DNA from: Sialis fuliginosa | Taxonomy: Eukaryota; Arthropoda; Insecta; Megaloptera; Sialidae | Assembly (NCBI GenBank): GCA_961205875.1 | Contig: OY540810.1 | Span: 12,028,001-12,092,000, forward strand | Direction: 5' to 3' | DNA: 64,000 nucleotides | Part shown: positions 35,592 through 48,361 of the stretch, in pieces | Layout of the letters: each line of letters begins with the position of its first letter | Position numbering within the stretch: the first letter of the stretch is position 1 | Made by a program: the position numbers and the translations under genes | The notes under the pieces: generated by a model | Seen by the model: the letters and a program-made list of their open reading frames with translations, nothing else | Databases searched by the model: none | What the model was told of the DNA's origin: nothing

Positions 35592-38500
35592 TCTACTATA
35601 TATAACGAAGTGCCCTGACTGACTGACTCACAATCATTTTTTTGACCATTTCCACTCATCGGAGAAACTTGAAATTTGGTATATACATTCCTTGGGGGTA
35701 AAAAATAACAACTAGTGGGCCTTTTTTGAAAAAGTTTATAAATGGGGTAACAAGGGGCCCCCAATTTTTCAAAAAAAAAGTTAGAATTTTTTTATTATTT
35801 TTTTTATATTCCTTGGGCGATATAATGTAAGGTTCAAATTTCAGATTTAAAAAAAAAAGAAAAAAAAGGAAAAAAAAAGTTTTGATGTAAAAAACCATCA
35901 AAACGAAAACCGATATTAGATTTTTTTTATTTTTTCCAAATACTTTGGTTAATTGACAACCATGAACCCGTGTCTGATTTTTGAAAAAGATATGTTAAAG
36001 AGGAGAAAATAAACAAAATACGTTTACATATAAGTCGCTTTAAGCATCTACTAAATTAATTGCAAATGTCGTAACTATGGATACATTATATTTTATTGAT
36101 TATTTTTTTAATTTTTAAATGTCAGTGGCCATTTAAAATTTTGAATTGAAAGTGTTTAATATATGAACAATAAAATATAACAAAAAAGAAATATAAAGAA
36201 CATAACGAATGAAAAAATATGGACAACTCAAAGTAATGAATAATTAAAATTTTCGTACATAAATATGTCAAAAAAATTGAAGACAAACAATCACAGCATT
36301 CGGATGACTAACATTCGGCATAACATAGGTAATACATTAAAATTTAAAACTTAAAGTTATTGATATATCAATATTTTTACCTACATAGGTATTTTATTAA
36401 ATTAATATGTAATCATAAATATCACAAGAATTTATATAATTTGAAAATAACATTGTCGTAATTTTTAATGATACTTTTTTAATTGTTGTTTGAATTTGTA
36501 CTTCTGTTATATTTACTTATCTATGTATGTACATCATTCAACTAAAATGTCAATGTGCATCTTCAAAATGTTTTGTAAAGCTCTGTTAAATAGTTCACAA
36601 GTATTAAATAATTTAAAAGTATTAAAATTATGATAAATGTTAATTGAAAATATCAATATATTTATATGAGACATTGATAGATGGCAAGCAGAAAAACCAA
36701 ATTATTTCTAATATCATGTAATCATGTAAGTACATAAAATACAATATAAACATATATTTAAAAGTCGGCATTATATTATTATTATTATAAAAGTAATTTT
36801 TTCTATAGGTTTTCATGGCTGTTGTTAAAATTAATATATGAACTTGGTTTCCGAACTGCTGTCAATTTTCTAATTTGGCATTTCAACATTCTCAACTATC
36901 ATGTTGAAATAAGTAATTGATGTAAAGGAGATTGAGTTCACGATTTAAACGAGAAGCTTTGCCACAAGAGATTAAGGTTCGTAGAGATTGTCCTAATCAA
37001 GGACAAAATACTTAATTAAATTTGAACAATGTACACATACAAGTACACATACGCAATATTGTTCGTTTAGTGTTTTTTCTAAATGTACCTCTATACTTCT
37101 GAAATCTTTTGCATTAGATGGGTGTTACACGCTCAGTCTGGCATCAGTTCAGTCCACGACTGACATCAAACTGATCGTGTAATACATTGACCGACAGACT
37201 AAATATTTTAATATTTTTCGTCAGTCTTGGTACGATGAAGGTCATGGACTGAACTGATGCCAGACTGAGCATGTAACACCTGTCTTGAGATTGTTTTGAT
37301 GGATGTGTCAGAGTTTATATCGTCCCCTAAAAGTCAATGTACTGTAAACGACATTTTTCTAATTTTACAAGACACAAAAATGAATAATATGATCCCAGAC
37401 GACATAATTTTCTTTAATAATATGTACTTTATTTTTATTTATTTTTGTAGGGGACGATATGTAAAAAAATTACGCTAAGCTCTAAAATAACGACACGTAT
37501 GATTAATTTAGTCCCTGTATCATATACATCATATACTTTTCAGAATCAATTGTGTAATTACAAGGCAGCTATAATGTGGACTTCAAAAAATCGTATAGGC
37601 GTGGAGACTTCCGTCACTCATAACACAGGGTGAACGTCCCATTGCAAAAAAATTGCTGATCATATTTAACTGCTGTTGGTCTACACTCTACAAAACAAAA
37701 TCTGAGTGGTCAATACCTCATTGATGACTTTCTTATGAAACGGACCTAAAAATTGTTTAAGACCGAGCGTAGAGATTTATTATACCTTTATATATACCTT
37801 TCCATCAAAACAATCCAAATGCAAAATATTACATAAACATCGGTATATAGAGACCTGATGAAGAGGTATAAAGCTTATTGTAGAAGACTAAGTGTTTTGT
37901 TTATTATATACTACGGTAAAAATATCTTTCATCAACGAACATTGGTACATATGTGTTTTTATACCTACACTTTAAGAAACTGATGAGCGTAGTTGATTAA
38001 GGAGTGCAGAGGTAGTTTGGCATGGAGTGAAAAAGTAGTTTTTTTCATTAATAACATCAAAACAGCTAATTTTATTAATAAGTATTTCAAATATTTTTTG
38101 TAGTTTTTTATTAGACCTTTAGTTTGTTTTTTTACCTCTGTGCATTGAGACTAGAGATATCATGTTGTGGCATGTGAAAAATAGAAATTAATTAAAATAG
38201 AAAGTCATAGTTAAAATTAAAATTGTTACAAATAAAAATTGATAACTGTAGATAGAATTTCAGTGTAAAGAATGATATTATCGATACAATATTAAATGTA
38301 AAACTGAGAAATTTTTCATATTGAAGTTTTATATACAACACAACCGTTTACACTTACGATACACCAACATGTCAATTACATTAAATTAAAAATTTGGATA
38401 TTTGTTGATCTGGAAATGATTATATTCCAATATAGAAGTAAATGTTTTTTAAAGAAAGTTTCGAGTTATAGAGGTTAACAGTTAGACAACATCAATAGAG

Positions 38501-38785
38501 ATCATATTTAGTTTGCGTAAAGGAGATTTTAGAGCCCGAAGGGAAGCGAACGGATTTTGATTTATCAAGGTCCGACTTATAAAGTTTCTACTGTAATGTG
38601 TGTGTAATTTTTTTTCCATTCAAATAATTAACTGTGTATTTTATTTTAAATTAAAATTTTGAAAATAGTCAACTTGGAAATTACTTGGTTCCAATATAGA
38701 AATAATTTAACTGAAAAAAATATTACAGAATCTCTACTTTAAGAGATTAAATGTATATACCCGGGTAACACCGGGTCCAATGTGT
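35592..38785 (+). mobile_element. Helitron-like element, copy 2, directly abutting copy 1
   Basis: It begins with the same TCTACTATATATAACG immediately after the CTAG of copy 1, with no spacer. It includes an 81-codon minus-strand shadow frame at 35656-35901 that is only A/T-run sequence. The tail at 38755-38785 has the CCGGGTAACACCGGGTCC hairpin but the CTAG terminus is lost (CCAATGTGTG). It contains a 160-bp inverted-repeat MITE at 37121-37280. Confidence 0.58.
37121..37280. mobile_element. Small inverted-repeat MITE inside Helitron copy 2
   Basis: The arms GGTGTTACACGCTCAGTCTG and its inverted partner ending CATGTAACACC match for roughly 40 bp. No clear target duplication is visible, so the family is not assigned. 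Confidence 0.6.
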
Positions 38786-38997
38786 GTTGGCTTCACACGA
38801 TACTTGATTTTGTAGATGATTTTGATGCGTGTTAAGTGACAGTTCTAATATCAATATAATACTATAGTGGATATGAATTATGAAAATAAAAAAATTCTTT
38901 GGGTGAACAATATATAATTAATATTTATTAATTTCAACAGTTAAACTCAATGAGCTAAGTTTAAAATTTCAATACAATTCAGTTTTCTCACATTTAT

Positions 38998-39240
38998 TTT
39001 TTACATGCAGGATCGATCTTATGAGGTATGTTTAATAAAACTCACATTTGAATATTTGTAAAATGGACATAATTATTTTATTATATGCTACTTTGTATCC
39101 TGAAAAATTTATTAGATAAAAAATGGGTGTGTGACATTTGACCTGTTTTATTACAAAAATCTGTATTATTTACCTAAACGAACTTAATGTAATTTCAGTA
39201 ACGTAAATTCCACGCGAACGAAGTCGCGGGTAGTAGCTAG
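38998..39240 (+). mobile_element. Helitron-like element, 3' part
   Basis: It contains GCTACTTTGTATCCTGAAAA, matching the 26-kb copy, and the tail GCGAACGAAGTCGCGGGTAGTAGCTAG at 39237-39240 followed by T. The 5' boundary is uncertain. Confidence 0.6.
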
Positions 39241-40009
39241 TATTGTATATGTAAATATTTCTAAATGTCCTTTTTAAATATTTTTCTTGAACCTTTTTCT
39301 CTCTCTCTCTCTTTGGGTTTTCCTCAATTTCCCAACAGGTGCTAATACCTGATCAGCTTATCATTGATCAAAATATGGCCATGAGATGCACAAGATCCCC
39401 CCACCCCCCTTCTCCATCAACAAATATATGAATAATTCCGAAGTTAAATTGACTACTTCTATACAAATATCTAGAAAATTTATAGGTTTTTATAATTTGT
39501 ATTATTTTTTTCTAATAGAGAAAATAGGTAGCTGAAATAAAAAAATCTGCCTAAAGATCGTTTTTAATAACAAAGGTTTTTATTTGTTATACAAAATATA
39601 ATAAGTATCTACATAAATAATAATCATATCTGATATGAACAGAAGTATTTTACAATTTCTTGGAATAAAACGATAACAAAGTTCATTTTTGTAAATGTTC
39701 TTCCAAGAAATATTTACTTAATGATATAATATGTATTGTATTTAATTATTCAAGATATCCATTCATTAATAAGTAGTTTTCATAAAATAATTCACTTATA
39801 TTGACATTTTTTTTGTTTTAAATAAATGTTTTTAAATTATCGATAGAGCTATGTGATTTCATAGAAATGAATAACAATGCATTTTGATTTTATCAATATT
39901 GCTGATATTTTTTAACATTAAGATATTCTTATAACGTAATAACTATGTATCCTTGATAATTAAAGACATTTATTGTATTTAAACATAAATAAAACATAAA
40001 CCTATTACA

Positions 40010-40135
40010 CATTTGTAGCCCCTTAAACTAAATATATACACCTTAACCACAATAAAACAGGTGGAATGTTTAAGATCCTGATGAGGACTTGTGAATTCGA
40101 AACACGTATCGAGTGACATTGTTTTCTATAACTAA
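40010..40135 (+). repeat. Diverged copy of the 54.2-kb insert with hammerhead-like core
   Basis: It shares 'CTTAAACTAAATATATACACC', 'TTAACCACAATAAAACA' and 'CCTGATGAGGACTTGTGAATTCGAAACACG...TCGAGTGACATTG' with 54268-54380. CTGATGA is at 40078-40084 and GAAAC at 40099-40103. Stem III (ACAC/GTAT) is imperfect, so any ribozyme is probably dead. Confidence 0.5.
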
Positions 40136-40321
40136 CATTTCGTTCTGGACCACAACTTTCCTTAGTCCGTTTGTAACGTTACAATTGTGTCGATCTTTCG
40201 CACGAATACTGATGAAAATGTAATTTCAAAGATTAAAAATGTCGAAAATGACATAGAAAATCGTTTTTGGTCAGTAAATACAAAACAAAAAAAAGATTTC
40301 AGACTATATCTTTTGTCTTTT

Positions 40322-40830
40322 TTATTAGGGTTCCGAAGGATCCCTATTAATTTCACTTTGTCGTCCGTCCGTCCGTTCTTTTCAGTCAAAGCAAAATATC
40401 TCGTGAATTATATAAACTAGAAACTTGAAATTTGTATTGAATATGTAAAATAATACCCTCTAGTAAAATATTTTAAAAATGGGGCGCGAAGGGGCTAAAG
40501 CAAGACAATTTTTTTTATATACTAAAGCATGTAGCACGTCAAAATGTATAACCAAACCAGTGGAATTTGACCCTTTTTCTTATTTTTGGCTCCTGCAGGG
40601 GGTTCCAAGCAGTAATTTATCGGTAACTACTGGCTCAAAAAATCTGAAAAAATTGGTAATGAGGCTTTGGTGATACTACCAACGACAAATACTAAAGTCA
40701 ACAATATCATTTCAAATTTTGGAGAAATGAAGAGGGGCGTCATATATAAGTTTTTATTTTTATTTTCATATCTAGGCATGTAGGATGTCAAAATGTGACT
40801 CAAAACAGTCCACGTAATTTGATACAAAGG
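40322..40830 (-). repeat. Repeat X, inverted copy
   Basis: It reads as the reverse complement of roughly 770-1690, with AGGGTTCCGAAGGATCCC and GTCGTCCGTCCGTCCG at the left. The small frames at 40162-40420, 40479-40673 and 40627-40827 are shadows of this repeat. Confidence 0.65.
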
Positions 40831-41058
40831 TCACTTTTGGTTAGTTTTTGATTTTTTGCTCGACCTCATTTAAAACGTCACCTCGTTATAACGACATAAA
40901 ACTTGTGGTACTTAGAATGTCGCTATAACCGAGTTCGATTATACTTAAATCATAAAATCTATAAAATCTGAAACGAAAGCTGATTATTTCAAGTGATATT
41001 TAGGTCTTACGACTCCCGTGATAGTGAAATTAGTTGAAGTAGAATAATACATGACAAA

Positions 41059-41810
41059 CACGGCCGGATTAACAACGTAGCAGGAGTAGCAAATGCTACG
41101 GGCCCCGCGTCTCTGGGGGCCCCGCGGACTTTGCGGAAAAATATCTCTTATTGGACTTACCACTTACCGTCCAATGGTTGATACGGGGTGTCCAAATCTA
41201 CAATAATTAATAATGTAAATTTACGGTTTCCGATCTCGATTCAATTTAATCGAAAAATCGATTTTTGAATCTCCGATCTTTGATTTTTTTAATCGATTTT
41301 TCTAAATTTGCTCAAATCAAATCAAGAAAATTTTGTTTGTAAAAGTGGTGTTTTATTATACACACCTCAAAAAAATTAAAGGATAATTAAAAAAAAGCAA
41401 AACAAAAAATTCAAATTTTCAAACAGTTATATTTCCGCGAAAATTAATTTAATTTACGTGTTCCAAAGCACATTTAAAAGTTTGTGCTTTCTAATTTTTG
41501 AATAAAAATTTCAACAAATTTTATCATCCCTTTCCGTTCTTTGCCAAGGGTTAAAAGGATTCAAAAAAATTTCCCTTAATTTTTTATTAACTTATCAATT
41601 TTTTTAAGGATTGTATATTCTAAATCAAGTCAGTCAGCGGTGTGACGCCCGCTTAATGTGCAAAAAAAATCCTATTGACTTTTTTCGGGGGGAGTGGGTG
41701 AAGCTATCGATTTACTCCCCGAGTTCCCCCCCCCCCCCCCCCCGAGGCCACTGACAAGGGCCTCTTTATAACATTTGCTACGGGCCCCGCGCTTGCTTAA
41801 TCCGGCCCTG
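41059..41810. mobile_element. hAT-like non-autonomous element, 752 bp
   Basis: CACGGCCGGATTAA...TTAATCCGGCCCTG with a perfect 8-bp TSD ATGACAAA (41051-41058, 41811-41818). Subterminal 'GCAAATGCTACGGGCCCCGCG' is also inverted. A C16 run lies at 41728-41743. Confidence 0.82.
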
Positions 41811-42744
41811 ATGACAAATGTCAAGAATAACAATAAAATTACATAATTACATACGGCGACGTTTAATTTAGGATTTTTAGGTTACTTATTGTGAGTTATT
41901 TTGTATTTAGTTTGCAAATTAGATAATGGATTTAGATTTATGCTACAATACTTACTTCATTGTTCACACAAAGTAAGTTTTATCAAACTGTTTATTTTAA
42001 CTCTATTTGTCAAACAAAATTTCATTAAAATGTTTAAATATTAAACATAATATATTAGGGTAATATACTGGTTAATTTATGTATTTTTTGATAAAACTTA
42101 TTTTTTTCAAAATTTTTATGTGTTTTGTGACGTAATTTATGGTTGAATAACACGCAAAATATTTTTATAACTTTATCCTAGTAAAATATGGATTTCAAAT
42201 CTAAAGAAACAAAAAATAACGACTTTCAAACCATATCTTGAAAATCTCTACGAACTTTTCGAACAACTTGTAGTTAACTGAGGGGTGATCCATAAAATAC
42301 GTTACGCAAAATTCACATATTTTTGTAGGTATTTCAAACGTCTAGTTTGTTCGGGCCCCCTCCCCTCTCGTAATATCATCCGCTAGATAAAATTTATTAT
42401 CATAATTTTTTGGTTGAAACTTTGAACCAATGAGAAAAAACCAGGAATTATAAAACACAATTAATATGTTTTTTATCTTTAAGATTCAAAAATAACATCG
42501 GACAAATGTTATGTCAGATATAATTATGTGAATTAAAAAATAAAATGTCTTTAGTATTAGAAAAATAAATAAATAAATGTTACTCAGCTATTAAGGGATT
42601 TTTCCGGAATATATATTGACCATATGCAAAGAGACATGGATTGCGCATTCTGTATTACCTTAATGTATAAAATTTGGTTCACAAAAGTGAATATAAAGAT
42701 ATAACCCAATTAATACTCAATCTTTTTTACACATCCATACATAT

Positions 42745-43101
42745 TATGATAAAAGTCAACGTATCTATGTCTGTCAGTCTGTCCGTTAGTGCGTTTATTA
42801 CTCGAAAACCACTTATCTGATTAACGTGTTTTTTAATTCATAGATATGTTCTTTGTTCAAGTTTTAGTATATATTTTGTTACATTAGGTAACATAACAAC
42901 TAAGCAGTGATGATAGTAAGTCTGTTGGAAAAAAAGTTGCTGCAATACGCTGCCTAAACAAACCGTTAAATATTGAATAATATAATGTAATAAAGAATTG
43001 TGTAAAATAAAAAAATCTATATTTCTTCAACTATATTTTTCAAAAATCCTAAACAATAATTCCGTAGTCCACGCGAGCGAAGCCCCGGGCACTGCTATAA
43101 T
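42745..43101 (+). mobile_element. Helitron-like element, family 2, degenerate tail
   Basis: It shares the 'ACTCGAAAACCACTTATCTGATT' and 'GTTACATTAGGTAACATAA' blocks and ends CCACGCGAGCGAAGCCCCGG with a damaged CTAG (TGCTATAA). Confidence 0.6.
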
Positions 43102-43680
43102 TTATCAAAAATGTACAATTATATAATTTTCTCGGGACGCACATGGCCGATTTTCCTAACTTTTTCGAACATATAAATTTTTTTTTTTAAATCCAACATC
43201 CCGAATGCATTAGTTCTCTACTACTAGTTTTTAATTTAAATAAAGACAAACATAAACCCAACGTATACTCTATCTCTTTTTTATTGTAAAAACACGATTT
43301 TCAAATTAGAAGTACAGTTACTGTTCCATATTTACATGTATTTGACGGTCCTATTTTTTTTCATTTTACAAATATGGTTACAAAAATTTTCGCTTTCTGT
43401 ACATTTTTTTTCCTTAAAATAAATGTAATACATGTGCTTCTAATGAATGTATGCTAATGTAAAGATGTGTTTGTATATCGCTTAATATTTAAATCACGTA
43501 ATTACATGTGGTTGCTCATTCATGTCAGTGAAAGACTATAGGCTGTGTCATAGCGAGTTATTTTCAATTTATTTTTCTACTGTATATAGTGTTTAAGATA
43601 TACTAACATATGCACTATGCACGTGCGTTTTATGTCTTTATATTCTAACAATCAGGTATGTTTTGTCTTATATAAAATGT

Positions 43681-44385
43681 TATAAAGTACTGGTATCAGT
43701 TTTGGACAATACCACAATATTGGACACTTGTTTAATTAAATGTACTAAATTATAAATATTTGTTGATATTTCATTACATACTGCCATTACTGAATCATAA
43801 TCTATAGATACTTAACTGTAAAACAGCTAAATTTGATGAGAATTGGCCAATGGGTGTCAAAATGGTGGACATGTAAACTAATTATTTATGTAATATTTTT
43901 ATTAATTATTATTATTTTGTTTCAAATTTTACGATTCTTTATTTTATAACTTTTGTGTTGTAGAACTTATAATTTTGTAATTATTAGCAACTGTCCATCA
44001 CTGGGTGACCATAAATGGTTTTACTTTGTCCATTACTGGAGAAAAAAGGCTATAATTTAAAAAAAAACTATATTTTAAGAACATTTTTTAACTGCAAATA
44101 GGTACCTTTTTATTTTTGCACTACACTTTGTATATTTAAATTATTATTGTAAATTATATTGACCTTTTTTTTGCTCTACACTTTTTTATATTTTTCTTTC
44201 TACTTGTAATTTTTCAACTACACAAATTAGCTTTTACAACTACAGAAACAAGTTACAACTAAACTACACACTAAAATAACCCCTGAACAAGTTCATGAGA
44301 ATTACAAAAAAAAAATCCATCAATCCCAAAAAATAGTAACCCTAGATCTTGAAGTGGTCAAGATTGATACCACTACCTTATGTAT
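43681..44385. mobile_element. Palindromic MITE, copy d
   Basis: TATAAAGTACTGGTATCAGTTTTGG at the left and CAAGATTGATACCACTACCTTATGTA at the right. The interior is as in copy c. Confidence 0.6.
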
Positions 44386-45391
44386 AAAAAACAAACTTTT
44401 TTTTGAATTTTTTTTATTAAAAAAAGTTGTTATCCACGTCAAAATAAAAAAAAAACCTGCTGTCAGAATAAATATGTATGTCATATATATATTATATATA
44501 TTTTCTGCTTCAATTGATAAAGAATAAAAATAAATGAATTTAATAAAATCAATTTAATGATATACTTTTTTTTTACTTATCAATAGTAGGGTGAGTCTAA
44601 AGTGCATATTTCTTCGATATCCCCTCTCTTGTATAAGTGATAGAGTCAAAGTTTCAAGTTTAATTAATATTGGAAATTAAAATGCATATTTTAAAATTAT
44701 ATAGAAATATTGAAACCGTAAGTTATAGAATTCTTTATTGAATGGCTATTATGTTTTTATATATAAATGACAGTTGTATGCTGTGACATCATGGAAACAA
44801 AACACGACTTGATAAAGATTTTTTTAGTCTTTTGATGTTAAATCTTGGGTTTCTATAAAATATTAATAGCCACGAACATGCACAGAAAAATTATCTAACT
44901 ATTGCTGAAAACCGTATTGAAATCAGTTCAGTAATTCCCGAGACTATAAGTCTCATACAAACGAACATTCATTTTTAAATGTAGAGATGTATGAAATGTA
45001 CATATGTATTATGTACTTTAATCAAATATCATCTATATTTGTCACAATAGCACGTAAAACTTATATATGTAGTATAAATTATAATATTGATGTGATTGAC
45101 ATGGATGATTTAAAAATGCTTGTTTATTTATTTATACACGAATGTGGGTAATTCCTAGATGATAAACAAAACATTTCTTTGAATAAAAATATTCGGTATT
45201 TCCTCGATGTAAACATATCAATAAAAATCATTACATGTATTAACAAAAAAATTAAATTATACATTTTATAGAAACATTAAAAATATCGATAATTATCGAA
45301 AACTCCGTAAGGATTTTCTAGAGATGGTTTGGAAGTCGCGTAGATGTTTCGTGGTTATTCTATGGGAGTGGGGAGGGGGGGGTTTCTACAT
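44386..45391. other. AT-rich stretch, nothing delimited
   Basis: 44740-44990 shares 'TGACATCATGGAAACAAAACACG' and 'CTATTGCTGAAAACCGTATTGAAATC' with 50220-50400, so an older copy of that Helitron family lies here. Confidence 0.45.
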
Positions 45392-45394
45392 TAA

Positions 45395-45715
45395 GGGTTG
45401 ATTTAGACTATCGAGCCGGTCTCGGGTCGGTCTCGGTCCGGTCTCGCTCCAATCAAATATAAATAAACAATAAACAATGAAATCAAACGCGCGATAATGT
45501 AAATACCATAAAATTTGATTGGACTGAGACCGGTTCGTTAATGTAAATATCATAAGATTTGATTGGAGCAAGATCAGACTGAGACCGGCCCGAGACTGGC
45601 TCGATAGTCTAGATCGATCTTAATACTGTATCGGAGCGTGATTGGACCAAAACCTGAACGATACTTGATTCGACTGAGATCGGACCGAGGTCGACTCGAT
45701 AGTCTGGATCGACCC
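45395..45715. mobile_element. TAA-TSD MITE, second copy of the 'GGTCTCGCTCC' family, composite
   Basis: The left end is GGGTTGATTTAGACTATCGA and the right end TCGATAGTCTGGATCGACCC, with TAA at 45392-45394 and 45716-45718. A second right-end-like sequence (CTCGATAGTCTAGATCGATC, followed by TTAA) at 45599-45620 shows that this copy is composite. The minus frame at 45386-45571 is a shadow. Confidence 0.72.
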
Positions 45716-45718
45716 TAA

Positions 45719-46623
45719 GAATAATGATTTTCGTACAGAATAAAAAAAATTACCGAGAAAAATCGGTCACCTCAATATGTTTGGTATAGTATACAAATTG
45801 AATTGTAAAAATAGTTTTTGATAAAAATACAAGGAAATTGATTAGCATAAAATATATATACAGTCTGAGATGAATATTTGATTTCCAAATCTATCTTCAA
45901 TGTTGTACGTGCACTTATCTTTCTATTGGTATTGTTATATCGTACGATTCGTACGCACCTACCGTTTTTACATTTAAATATTTTATTCCTGTCTACCATT
46001 TTGTATATACTTAAATCTATTTGCAATACCAATTAGAAATACAGTATTATCGCCTAGCGGGTCTGATAAATGTCTAGGATAGGCTAAAGTCATTCAAAGT
46101 AAGAGTTAGATTTAGCGCGAATCGTTTTCTGATTAATAGTAGCCAAGTCTCACTCAAAATCGTATTTTCTAATTTTATCAACCAATATCATTAAATATAC
46201 TACCTACCCCCACGGAAAAAAATACAAAATCCATTGTTTTTATACAGAGTTATTTAATTTATTTATAATTAATTTAATTCCGTCTCGTTAAAGTTTCAAA
46301 CGGTTTCGTCTCGTTAAAAATAAAGTGGTATCGACTTGGTCCAATTTCATTTCAATTTAATTTTGAAACCGAGACATGCAAAAGTCTTGTCTCTGTATGC
46401 AGCTCTTATCTATGTTGAAATGAATCTAACACGATTAATACAAGTAATATCAACACACATTACTTTATTCTAAAGATAAGTGTCAGTTAATTAATCATTA
46501 AAAAAATATATCACAGAAGTTGTTTTATCTGAAGTATGTATATAAAAAAACAAAATAGAAAAATACATTCAGGTTTATCCATAAAGTCACTTGTTTATTT
46601 TTATTTTTATTGAACTTAATATA
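45719..46623. other. AT-rich stretch, nothing recognised
   Basis: The 86-codon minus frame at 45772-46032 resembles no protein. Confidence 0.45.
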
Positions 46624-46625
46624 TA

Positions 46626-47690
46626 CAGGGTGAGTAAGAAATATGGAATATTGCTTATATTTTCTAAAATATTCATTATTTAAAAAAATTTATAGAGAAA
46701 ATATTTCATATGTAATGCTAATCTTCAAAAAAATTGTGCTATCAGTTACGTTACTGTGGCATCCAACTTTTTTTTTAATGACAACATAAATTTTTTATAG
46801 TTTCTATGAATAGATCTTAATTTTTTGCATACAACCCTGTAAAATTTTAATGACATTGTATACGAAAAATTTTGAGAAGCCTTGGAAAATGACTGAAACT
46901 TGTAAAACATAAAAAATCTAACGACCAAATAAATTAATTTAACTATTGTTCAAAATGATGTCCGTTATTGTCCATATACATGACTTATATATTCTTGAAT
47001 GCGCCATATTCTTAAAAAAATCACTTAGACCTATTTTCGGAAAATGTAAATTCCCACATATATAACACAAGAAATAAAAACGATTTAATTCCACCAACTG
47101 GCAATCTCACTCCTGTCAATAAAGGCCCGCAAACAGTGATAATAAAAATTTACAATAATTTGCCACAAAATATAAAACTACTCCCCTTGACAAGGTTCAA
47201 GAATGAGTTAAAAAAACATTTATTAGATAAAAACTATTATAATTTAAGCGAATTTAATATGTTGTAAATAAACCTATGTACAATGTATAATATTATATTT
47301 ACTAACACATTCACATTTTTAACAGTATGACCATTTTTCTCAAGTTTAAGTCATTTTTCAAGGCTTATTTGGTTAAGTTGCCGTTAATGTGATCTGAGAT
47401 TATAAAAGATTTTTCTCAAAATTTTTCGTACGCAATTTCATTAAAATGTGTACAGGGTTGATTCAAAAAAATAAAATCTATTTATAGAATCTATAAAAAA
47501 TATATGTTGTCATTTAAAAAAATAGAGTTGGATCATGGATGCCATAGTAACGTAACTGATAACACCAATTTTTTTTTTGAAGATTAGCATTAGGTACATA
47601 GAAAATAATTTTTCTAAAAACTTTTAGAAATAAAAATAATGAATATTTAAAAAAAATATGAGTAATACATGATATATTTTACTCACTCTG
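46626..47690. mobile_element. Tc1/mariner-like element, copy A
   Basis: The left end is CAGGGTGAGTAAGAAATATG (TA at 46624-46625); the right end in inverse is CAGAGTGAGTAAAATATATC (TA at 47691-47692). The arms pair for about 300 bp. Near 46950-46970 (minus strand) 'MDNNGHHFE' resembles the C-terminus of insect IS630-type transposases, so the long arms derive from a transposase-bearing element. A LINE fragment lies in the core. Confidence 0.68.
47056..47267 (+). pseudogene. LINE reverse-transcriptase C-terminal remnant
   Basis: The frame from 47056 reads 'HIYNTRNKNDLIPP...NKGPQTVIIKIYNNLP' and after one missing base near 47160 continues in another frame as 'PQNIKLLPLTRFKNELKKHL...YYNLSEFNML' to TAA at 47265. 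This matches the tail of CR1/Jockey-type LINE ORF2 proteins (the 'YNTRxKNDL', 'GxKIYNxLP', 'FKxxLKxxL' and 'YYxxxEF' blocks). Only about 70 residues remain and the frameshift disables it. Confidence 0.7.
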
Positions 47691-48208
47691 TATATATAAT
47701 ACATACGTACTTAAGTTGAATTATATAGATATCATACTTAAGTCTTCATTGATGAAATTTATATGTTTTGAATTATTATTGTATATATATATTTATCTTC
47801 AGTTTTAATAATAAAATAAATTGTTAATTAGGTTTTTCATCTATAAATACAAACTAAAAAGAAGATGTAAACGTTTTATATCAGGAAAAAATTATTAATT
47901 AAGTAAGCAAAATATAGACTTCTTATCTCTAAGTATTTGTTTATAATTTTATCACAATACTAATTAAAGAGAATATTATTATCAATGTATAAATAACATA
48001 TGCATTTGCTATGATTTATTATTTCTTTACATGCATACAATACAAGCTTTTTGTATTATTATAATTTTAATTAATTAGTATCTTGAGTATATTTATAAAT
48101 AATTACTTCGATTTCAAAAGACAGTGGTTCTTCAACAATAGATATAATTAAAATATATGTAATTAAAATAAATAACTACTTATTTCACTAAATAGCTGCT
48201 TTCTAAAG

Positions 48209-48361
48209 CAGTGATTTTCAAAGTGGGGTGCGCAATGTGATACTAGGGGGTACACTAAGTTTTATTTTATATTATTTATTTTATTATTATCATAGAGGGG
48301 GTATAACTTATACGTATTTTCGTTTTAAGGGTACGCGATCAGAAAAGTTTGGAGATCACTG
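48209..48361. mobile_element. hAT-like MITE
   Basis: CAGTGATTTTCAAAGT...AAAGTTTGGAGATCACTG with TSD TTCTAAAG (48201-48208) / TTCTAAAA (48362-48369). The frame 48228-48443 is a shadow. Confidence 0.74.

Noticed and set aside
35656-35901. Minus-strand frame of 81 codons rich in Phe
   Set aside because: Translation of poly-A runs within the Helitron-like unit; the equivalent frame in copy 1 is broken.
37852-37900. CCTGATGAAGAGG as another hammerhead core
   Set aside because: The GAAA box and cleavage triplet are missing at the expected distance.
39299-39313. CT-rich tract as a regulatory element
   Set aside because: A short (CT)n microsatellite with no gene nearby; no support for function.
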